Assembly (NCBI GenBank): GCA_020720965.1
Contig: DYNS01000055.1
Coordinates: 1-11,429, forward strand
Reading direction: 5' to 3'
Source: Anaerolinea sp.
GTDB taxonomy: Bacteria; Chloroflexota; Anaerolineae; Anaerolineales; Villigracilaceae
DNA length: 11,429 nucleotides
The position numbers and the translations under genes were made by a program. Position 1 is the stretch's first letter, and the number at the start of each line of letters is the position of its first letter. The notes beneath the pieces are model-generated. The model was not told the origin of the DNA and ran no database searches. It saw only the letters and a program-made list of their open reading frames with translations. Positions 6,957-11,429 of the stretch are shown in pieces.

Positions 6957-8003
6957 ATGACGAACCTCCCCCTCCTCAACAATCGCTATCAGATGGCAGA
7001 ACCGCTCGGCACCGGCGGCATGGCGCAGGTATACCGCGCCAGAGACCTGATGCTGGAACGCTCGGTTGCCATCAAAGTTCTGCGCCCGGACTACTCCGCC
7101 GACCCGGAATTTCAAATCCTGTTTCGGCAAGAAGCCCGCGCCGCAGCCAATCTTTCGCACCCCAACATCGTCACAGTGCATGATTTCGGCTTTGACCAGG
7201 GGCAGCTCTTCCTCGTCATGGAACACGTCCCCGGCACCAACCTGAAAACGATGATAGAAAACCTGGGCAAATTCAGCCCGGAAGATGCTCTACCCCTCAT
7301 CATTCAGGCTTGCGCCGGTTTGGGCTACGCGCATCGCGCCGGGCTAGTCCACTGTGATGTAAAACCGCACAACATGCTCGTCACCCCAGACAAGCGCCTC
7401 AAAGTCACCGACTTCGGCATCGCCCGCGCCATCGCCGCCATCAACCCGGAAGAAAACAACGATGTCGTTTGGGGCTCGCCGCTCTACTTCTCACCAGAAC
7501 AAGCCGCCGGGCAAGCCCCCTCCCCCGCATCAGACGTGTACTCGCTCGGAGTCGTGCTCTACGAAATCCTCACCGGCAGACCACCCTTTGTAGCAAAAAC
7601 CGCCGAAACTCTGGCACGCCTGCACCGCGAAAGCCAGCCCCTGCCCCCCAGCCAATACAACCCCCAAATAACCCCAGAACTGGAGCAGATTATGCTCAAA
7701 GTCCTGGCAAAAGAACCGGCAGCTCGCTACCGCACCGCCGACCAATTGGGTAGGGTGCTGATGACCTTTGGCAACGCCCGCCGCGCCGCCGAAATTTCCA
7801 TCCCCGAAGCATCCCCCGCCGCTGCGCCAGAAATCCCCGCCCCGTTGCCAGAACCCATTCCCGCAACGGAACCCAGCCCCCAGCCCACCGCAGGAATCGA
7901 CTGGGTGAGCGTGGCGCTGGGGCTGCTGGCTCTCCTCGCGGTAGGCGGTCTCATCCCCTGGTGGATTTTCGTGTACATGACATGGACAAGCCCGATTCGC
8001 TAA
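6957..8003 (+). CDS. PknB/PrkC-like Ser/Thr protein kinase, non-RD type, single C-terminal TM
   Basis: Product of 348 aa. Kinase domain about 11-272: Gly-loop LGTGGMAQV (17-25), ATP-binding Lys40 in VAIK, alpha-C Glu59, catalytic loop H132-C-D134-V-K-P-H-N139, DFG at 152-154, GSPLYFSPEQ (173-182), D193 in SDVYSLG, and a C-terminal Arg in RYRTADQL. All catalytic residues are present, so it should be active, but the Arg before the catalytic Asp is Cys (non-RD). From 155 to 173 of the activation segment there is no Ser or Thr. A Pro/Ala linker (about 285-312) leads to one transmembrane helix (about 317-340) and an 8-residue tail, so there is no PASTA or other external sensor. The start is fixed by the kinase domain beginning at residue 11. 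The last 22 nt overlap rpe. Located like prkC upstream of rpe in Bacillus; targets unknown. Confidence 0.9.
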   Translation: MTNLPLLNNRYQMAEPLGTGGMAQVYRARDLMLERSVAIKVLRPDYSADPEFQILFRQEARAAANLSHPNIVTVHDFGFDQGQLFLVMEHVPGTNLKTMIENLGKFSPEDALPLIIQACAGLGYAHRAGLVHCDVKPHNMLVTPDKRLKVTDFGIARAIAAINPEENNDVVWGSPLYFSPEQAAGQAPSPASDVYSLGVVLYEILTGRPPFVAKTAETLARLHRESQPLPPSQYNPQITPELEQIMLKVLAKEPAARYRTADQLGRVLMTFGNARRAAEISIPEASPAAAPEIPAPLPEPIPATEPSPQPTAGIDWVSVALGLLALLAVGGLIPWWIFVYMTWTSPIR

Positions 8004-8647
8004 TCATCGCCCCTTCCATCCTCTCCGCCAATTTTGCCAACCTCGGCGCAGACCTTGCCGCCTGCCAGGCGGGTGGCGCAAACTGGATTCATGTAGACGT
8101 GATGGACGGTCACTTCGTCCCGAACATGACCATTGGTCCGCTGGTGCTGGAAGCCTGCCGCCGCTCCACCTCCCTCCCCCTGGACGTACATCTGATGATA
8201 CAAACGCCGGAAAACCTGCTGCCCGCCTTTGCCCAGGCAGGCGCAACCCGGCTCACCGTGCATGTGGAAACCTGCCCACACCTGCACCGCACCCTGCAAC
8301 AGATTAAGTCTCTGGGCGCGCTGGCAGGAGTCACCCTCAACCCTGCAACCCCCGCCCTCCTGCTCAAAGAAGTTCTGCCCCTGGTAGATTTGGTCTTGGT
8401 GATGACGGTAAACCCCGGCTTCGGCGGGCAAGCCTTTTTGCCAGAGATGCTGCCCAAAATAAGAGAAATCCGTCAAATGCTGAATGCGATTGGCTCCCCC
8501 ACCTGGCTGCAAGTGGATGGCGGCGTAAGCGCCGAAACCCTGCCCGCCCTGCGAGAAGCCGGGGCAACCGCCTTCGTGGCGGGGAATGCCATCTTCAAGC
8601 ATCCGCAGGGGATTGCCGCCGGAATAGAGGCGCTCCGCAGGGCTTAA
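7982..8647 (+). CDS. rpe: Ribulose-phosphate 3-epimerase
   Basis: Product of 221 aa, the normal length. It interconverts D-ribulose 5-phosphate and D-xylulose 5-phosphate in the pentose phosphate or Calvin pathway, in the cytoplasm. Family signatures are all present: APSILSANF (10-18, Ser12), IHVDVMDGHFVPNMTIGP (36-53), DVHLMI (68-73), MTVNPGFGGQAF (141-152) and LQVDGGV (176-182). Metal ligands His37, Asp39, His70 and Asp179 are in place; Asp39 and Asp179 are also the acid/base pair. The ATG at 7982 gives normal length and overlaps the kinase by 22 nt; a GTG at 7961 would add 7 residues. Neither has a clear SD, so translation is probably coupled to the kinase. No plus-strand U-tract terminator follows. 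Confidence 0.95.
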   Translation: MDKPDSLIIAPSILSANFANLGADLAACQAGGANWIHVDVMDGHFVPNMTIGPLVLEACRRSTSLPLDVHLMIQTPENLLPAFAQAGATRLTVHVETCPHLHRTLQQIKSLGALAGVTLNPATPALLLKEVLPLVDLVLVMTVNPGFGGQAFLPEMLPKIREIRQMLNAIGSPTWLQVDGGVSAETLPALREAGATAFVAGNAIFKHPQGIAAGIEALRRA

Positions 8648-8649
8648 AC

Positions 8650-8672
8650 AAAAATCGCGGCTTACGCCGCGA
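8650..8672 (-). terminator. Intrinsic terminator of rpmB (minus strand)
   Basis: Perfect 7-bp GC-rich stem TCGCGGC / GCCGCGA (8655-8661 with 8666-8672), loop TTAC. On the minus strand the stem is followed by TTTTTG (8654-8649), a U-tract. On the plus strand it is followed by CCTTTG, so it would act poorly for rpe. Confidence 0.75.
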
Positions 8673-8695
8673 CCTTTGACAGGGAAAGAAAATTC

Positions 8696-8713
8696 TAAGA
8701 CTAAGCAGTCTTA
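8696..8713. other. Inverted repeat over the rpmB stop codon
   Basis: Perfect 7-bp inverted repeat TAAGACT / AGTCTTA (8696-8702 with 8707-8713), loop AAGC, covering the rpmB stop codon. On the minus strand it is followed by GAATTTTC, only a weak U-tract. It may protect the 3' end of the mRNA or assist the terminator 24 nt further on. Confidence 0.45.
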
Positions 8714-8883
8714 ACCATCGTGCGGATGCACTTGGTGCAAAGCATTTTTTGGGTTTTGCGGCCCTTTTCCATCACCGTCACCTTCTGCAAATTAGGCAGG
8801 AACTTGCGGTTGGTAGCCCGCAAAGAGAAGGAACGGTTATGACCAAAGGTCGTTGTCTTACCGCAATGAGCGCACTTCGCCAT
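8701..8883 (-). CDS. rpmB: 50S ribosomal protein L28, zinc-ribbon form
   Basis: Product of 60 aa, a large-subunit ribosomal protein near the E site. The sequence starts MAKCAHCGKTTTFGHNRSFS, with the conserved GHNRS.S..ATNR.F.PNLQKV core of bacterial L28. Four cysteines, Cys4/Cys7 and Cys49/Cys52 (CAHC and CTKC), form the zinc-binding C+ version. The ATG at 8883 has AAGGA 9 nt upstream. It is a single-gene unit on the minus strand, convergent with rpe and divergent from the yloU-like gene, with its own promoter candidate and terminator. In Bacillus rpmB also sits beside yloU, but as an inverted neighbour as well in some relatives; orientation here is read directly from the sequence. Confidence 0.95.
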   Translation of the reverse strand: MAKCAHCGKTTTFGHNRSFSLRATNRKFLPNLQKVTVMEKGRKTQKMLCTKCIRTMVKTA

Positions 8884-8900
8884 GTTTCATCATCCTTTCT

Positions 8901-8909
8901 TGCTATAAT
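8901..8909 (+). promoter_or_regulatory. Candidate extended -10 for the yloU-fakA operon
   Basis: TGCTATAAT, with perfect TATAAT at 8904-8909. +1 would lie near 8916, giving a leader of about 90 nt that contains a small hairpin (TCCTT/AAGGA, 8957-8970) and a palindrome GTGTTAACAC (8975-8984). No -35 recognised. It lies inside the leader of the divergent rpmB transcript, so the two units would interfere. Confidence 0.4.
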
Positions 8910-8938
8910 ACAGTCATGCCTTTTTTGGCAGGCGCAAC

Positions 8939-8967
8939 ATTTTACCACAACTCGTATCCTTTCACAA
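8939..8967 (-). promoter_or_regulatory. Candidate rpmB promoter
   Basis: Minus strand: -35 TTGTGA (8967-8962), 17-bp spacer, -10 TAAAAT (8944-8939) with an extended TG-G. +1 near 8932 and a leader of about 49 nt. A second minus-strand candidate, TATTAT at 8910-8905, lies closer to the gene but has no -35. Confidence 0.4.
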
Positions 8968-9007
8968 GGAACGCGTGTTAACACACTCGCAAAGGATTAA
9001 TAACACT

Positions 9008-9364
9008 ATGGGACAAGAAACAACCACACTCGGAAGCATTCACATCTCTCCGGCTGCCATTGCCACCATCGCTTACCATGCCAGTTTGCAATCTTATGGG
9101 GTTGTGGGGCTTGCCCCCAAAAACCTGGCAGAAGGCATCGCCAACAGCATCACCCGCGACCCCATGCGCGGAATCAACGTCCACTTTGATGCAGAAAAAT
9201 TGGATATTGATGTTTATGTGGTGGTGGAATACGGCACGAGAATCGCCTCGGTCGCCAACAGCGTAGGCAACGCCATTCGCTACCAGGTGGAAAAAGCCAT
9301 CGGGCTTAAAGTCAACCATGTCAATGTCCATGTTCAGGGGCTGCGCGTCAGCAACCCGGATTAA
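9008..9364 (+). CDS. yloU: Asp23/Gls24 family protein (YloU-like)
   Basis: Product of 118 aa, typical size. The protein reads LGSIHISPAAIATIAYHASLQSYGVVGLAPKN, then INVHFDAEKLDIDVYVVVEYGTRI and a C-terminal 'VNVHVQGL'. This is the Asp23/Gls24 fold: an N-terminal helix after the 'G.I.IS..ai..ia' strand, a 'GV.G' turn, and a long amphipathic helix (VANSVGNAIRYQVEKAIGL). Family members are small cytoplasmic or membrane-associated proteins linked to envelope stress in Gram-positives; the biochemical role is not settled. ATG at 9008 has AAAGGA 11 nt upstream. An alternative GTG at 8975, with AAGGA at 4-nt spacing, would add 11 poorly conserved-looking residues. It is followed after 39 nt by the fakA-like gene, the same order as yloU-yloV in Bacillus, so co-transcription is likely. 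Confidence 0.9.
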   Translation: MGQETTTLGSIHISPAAIATIAYHASLQSYGVVGLAPKNLAEGIANSITRDPMRGINVHFDAEKLDIDVYVVVEYGTRIASVANSVGNAIRYQVEKAIGLKVNHVNVHVQGLRVSNPD

Positions 9365-9403
9365 CCCACGCGCCAAAATCTGTCTTTGAGGAGAATCTAA
9401 AGC

Positions 9404-11044
9404 ATGACGAGAACGTCTTTTGATGGGCTGCTCATAAAATCCCTGGTAGAAGCCGGAACGACCTGGCTGCGTACCAACCACCAAATTGTAAACGCGCTGA
9501 ATGTCTTCCCCGTGCCGGATGGCGACACCGGCACGAACATGCTCCTAACGATGAATTCGGCGTACAACGAAATCAGCGAGTTGGGCTACCGCAGCGCCGG
9601 TCAGATGGCGGGGGCGGTGGCGCAGGGAGCGTTAATGGGCGCTCGCGGTAACTCCGGGGTCATCCTCTCCCAACTTTGGCGGGGATTTGCCCGCGCCATG
9701 CACGGCAAAGACAACGTGGACGGGGAAACCCTGGTGAAAGCCTTTGCCGAAGCGCGAGATACCGCCTACAAAGGGGTGGTACGCCCGGTGGAGGGAACCA
9801 TCCTGACGGTGGCGAAAGACGTGGCAACCGCCGCCGAAGCCGCCCTGCAACAAACCTCCGACCCCATAGAAATTCTGCGCCTCTGCGTCAAAGCCGCCGA
9901 TGCCTCTGTCCAAAGCACCCCAGACTACCTCCCCGTCCTCCGTCAAGCCGGGGTAGTCGATTCTGGCGGCAAAGGCTTCTTCTTCATCCTGGAAGGGATG
10001 ATACGCTTTTTAGACGGCGAATCGCTCGAATCGCCCCTCATCTCCGTCCAACCCCTCTCCGCCATGAACCTGGAAAACGCCCTGGAAGAAGTGGAAGAAG
10101 GACAAGATTGGGAAGTCGTGGTGGATTTTCGCCCCGGCGAAACCTTTGACCTGCAAACCTTCTACACCCATCTGGAAGAAATCGGCACATCCATCCAGGT
10201 CGGCGAAGGCGAAGGCATGTATCGGATGCACATCCACACCCCGCTGGAAAAGCGCTACGAACCCATAGACTACATCATGGGCATTGGGACCATCACCAAA
10301 GTCGCCATGGAAAACCTGCTGGCGCAAATGGAAGATATTGGAAACCAGGCAGGCGAAACCTCGCTGGAACTGACCAATGTCCAGCCCGGCGAAATTGCAG
10401 TCGTCACCGTCTCCCCCGGCAACGGACTTTCGCGCATCTTCGCCAGCTTGGGTGCGGCATCCATCGTCTCTGGCGGGCAAACCATGAACCCCTCCACAAA
10501 AGACCTGCTGGAAGCCTTTGAAAACCTGCCCACCGACAAAATCATCATCCTGCCCAACAACAAAAACATCATCCTCGCCGCCAACCAGGCAAAAGAAGTC
10601 ACCGTTAAACAAGTGCGGGTTGTCCCAAGCCGCAACGTTCCGCAGGGGCTTACCGCCATGCTGCAACTAGACCCCACCGCCGACCTGGATTCCACCGCCG
10701 AGAAAATGACCAAAGCCCTGGAAACCGTTCACGCCGGAGAAATCACCATCGCCAGCCGCTCGGTGGAAATTGACGGCGTAACCGTCCGCGAAGGGCAGGT
10801 CATCGGCTTGCTCAACGGCAAACTCGCCGTCTCCTCCGAAAGCATGGAACACGCCTGCCTCACCCTGCTAGAAAAAGCCCGCGCCGGAGAACACGAAATC
10901 ATCACCCTCTTCTACGGCGAAAATATCAAACACGCCGAAGCCAACCGCATCGCCGACCTCATCCGAGACGCGCACCCCAACCAGGAAGTGGAAGTGCAAG
11001 AAGGCGGTCAGCCCCATTACCCCTTCCTCTTCGCCATCGAATAA
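9404..11044 (+). CDS. fakA: FakA/YloV-like fatty acid kinase subunit (DAK2/DhaL domain)
   Basis: Product of 546 aa, typical of the YloV/FakA family (about 550). FakA phosphorylates fatty acids held by a FakB (DegV) protein, giving acyl-phosphate for phospholipid synthesis. The N-terminal DhaL kinase domain (about 1-200) has FPVPDGDTGTN (35-45; Asp39 and Asp41 for Mg-ATP), GARGNSG (79-85) and DSGGKGF (186-192). The middle domain (about 230-310) keeps MHIHT (His276, His278) but has WEVVVDF where I recall GYCTEF in Firmicutes, so the usual Cys seems absent. The C-terminal domain has GGQTMNPST (357-365) and ILPNNKNIIL (382-391), both family hallmarks. ATG at 9404 has GAGGAG at 10-nt spacing. Second gene after the yloU-like gene; ends at a terminator, beyond which lies a degV/fakB-like gene, its expected partner. 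Confidence 0.9.
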   Translation: MTRTSFDGLLIKSLVEAGTTWLRTNHQIVNALNVFPVPDGDTGTNMLLTMNSAYNEISELGYRSAGQMAGAVAQGALMGARGNSGVILSQLWRGFARAMHGKDNVDGETLVKAFAEARDTAYKGVVRPVEGTILTVAKDVATAAEAALQQTSDPIEILRLCVKAADASVQSTPDYLPVLRQAGVVDSGGKGFFFILEGMIRFLDGESLESPLISVQPLSAMNLENALEEVEEGQDWEVVVDFRPGETFDLQTFYTHLEEIGTSIQVGEGEGMYRMHIHTPLEKRYEPIDYIMGIGTITKVAMENLLAQMEDIGNQAGETSLELTNVQPGEIAVVTVSPGNGLSRIFASLGAASIVSGGQTMNPSTKDLLEAFENLPTDKIIILPNNKNIILAANQAKEVTVKQVRVVPSRNVPQGLTAMLQLDPTADLDSTAEKMTKALETVHAGEITIASRSVEIDGVTVREGQVIGLLNGKLAVSSESMEHACLTLLEKARAGEHEIITLFYGENIKHAEANRIADLIRDAHPNQEVEVQEGGQPHYPFLFAIE

Positions 11045-11065
11045 CCCATCCCTCCCCCAAACATC

Positions 11066-11105
11066 AAAACACCACAACGGCAACACCGCCCTTGTGGTGT
11101 TTTTT
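11066..11105 (+). terminator. Intrinsic terminator after the fakA-like gene
   Basis: 12-bp perfect stem AAAACACCACAA / TTGTGGTGTTTT (11066-11077 with 11092-11103), 14-nt loop, ending in a T-run at 11100-11105. It starts 22 nt after the fakA stop and ends 17 nt before the degV start. Confidence 0.85.
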
Positions 11106-11122
11106 CTCCCCCACCAAAAAAT

Positions 11123-11429
11123 ATGCAAATCGGACTGGTAAGCGACTCCCCCGCAGACATTCCTCCCGCCCTCGTGGCGCGTTACAACATCCAAATCATC
11201 CCCGCCATCCTCATTTTGGACGGCAAAGAATACATAGACGGAAAAGACATCAGCCGGGAAGAATTCTACAACCGCCTCCCCAACCTGCGCCAACCCCCGC
11301 GCACCGCCGCCCCCTCCCCCGCCGACTACGCCGCCTGCTACCAAACCCTGCTCAACGCCGGAGCAAACCACGTCCTCTCCCTCCACACCTCCGAAAAACT
11401 CACCAGCATCCCCAACATTGCCCGCCTCG
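11123..11429 (+). CDS. DegV/FakB-like fatty acid-binding protein, N-terminal part (runs off right edge)
   Basis: Partial: 102 codons from the ATG at 11123 (MQIGLVSDSPADIP) to the edge. It has the DegV layout: a first strand followed by SDSPADIPPAL (the family's usual TDSTADLP), PAILILDGKEYIDGKDISREEFYNRL (the conserved 'Y.DG.DIS..EFY..L' element), then RTAAPSPADY (usually TSQPS). DegV/FakB proteins bind a fatty acid for phosphorylation by FakA. Two positions differ from the canonical pattern I recall: TS is TA, and the 'LSGT' segment reads LTSIPNIA. No SD and no clear promoter precede the ATG, and a terminator lies just upstream, so expression may rely on read-through. The family is clear; whether it is a true FakB partner of the adjacent FakA is inferred from proximity. 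Confidence 0.82.
   Translation, partial: MQIGLVSDSPADIPPALVARYNIQIIPAILILDGKEYIDGKDISREEFYNRLPNLRQPPRTAAPSPADYAACYQTLLNAGANHVLSLHTSEKLTSIPNIARL

Noticed and set aside
6891..7226. N-terminal extension of the lipid kinase frame by 112 residues
   Set aside because: It lies wholly antisense to the start of the Ser/Thr kinase, has no family similarity, and the kinase fold begins exactly at the ATG at 6890 with a -10 just upstream.
8957..8970. TCCTT/AAGGA hairpin in the yloU leader as a riboswitch or leader element
   Set aside because: A 5-bp stem with a 4-nt loop is too small, and it simply pairs an SD-like sequence; no larger conserved architecture is visible.
8975..8984. Palindrome GTGTTAACAC in the yloU leader as an operator
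   Set aside because: A single 10-bp palindrome is expected by chance now and then, no second copy is seen in the window, and it overlaps an alternative start; too little to call an operator.
1..11429. tRNA, CRISPR array, insertion sequence, integrase, toxin-antitoxin or phage genes
   Set aside because: None was found: no regularly spaced direct repeats, no transposase or integrase motifs, and no tRNA-like cloverleaf noticed. This was a reading by eye, so a tRNA scan would be the decisive check.

Overview
The window looks like a chromosomal housekeeping and cell-envelope segment of a Chloroflexota bacterium, most likely class Anaerolineae. This is inferred from protein style: Pro/Thr/Ser-rich linkers, a DUF4388 protein, LysM and TPR envelope proteins, a DegV-FakA pair, and apparent leaderless transcription. 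No rRNA or other marker gene is present to confirm it. I see no mobile element, CRISPR array, tRNA or prophage gene.

Layout. 1-573 (-) is the N-terminal part of a DUF4388 protein, divergently transcribed from a predicted lipoprotein at 739-2139 (+). The lipoprotein carries three tandem LGFP-like modules. It converges on, and overlaps by its stop codon with, a LysM lipoprotein at 2136-3077 (-). The LysM gene is divergent from a membrane-anchored TPR protein at 3140-4999 (+). A perfect bidirectional terminator at 5013-5051 separates the TPR gene from a minus-strand three-gene operon running 6890 to 5061: a YegS/LCB5-type lipid kinase, a membrane-anchored SH3-like protein and a DUF971 protein. 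Divergent from this operon is a plus-strand pair at 6957-8647, a PknB-like Ser/Thr kinase overlapping ribulose-phosphate 3-epimerase (rpe). Then come rpmB (-, 8701-8883), an Asp23/Gls24 (YloU-like) gene at 9008-9364, a FakA/YloV-like DAK2 protein at 9404-11044, a terminator, and the start of a DegV/FakB-like gene running off the right edge.

How it fits together. The right half keeps the kinase - rpe - rpmB - yloU - yloV neighbourhood known from Bacillus (prkC...rpe...rpmB-yloU-yloV), but here rpmB is inverted and the FakB-like partner is next door. Lipid phosphorylation recurs (YegS-type kinase, FakA, DegV), and most of the left half encodes exported or membrane-anchored envelope proteins, so a membrane/envelope homeostasis theme is plausible but inferred.

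Most notable sequence-level points: (1) two divergent gene pairs whose -10 boxes lie so close to the ATG that the transcripts would be leaderless or nearly so; (2) a non-RD (HCD) bacterial Ser/Thr kinase with no Ser/Thr in most of its activation segment; (3) a DUF971 protein that is an internal duplication with two CPCxxC motifs; (4) a FakA homologue apparently lacking the middle-domain cysteine; (5) a triple LGFP-like lipoprotein. I found no clear candidate for a wholly new multi-gene system.
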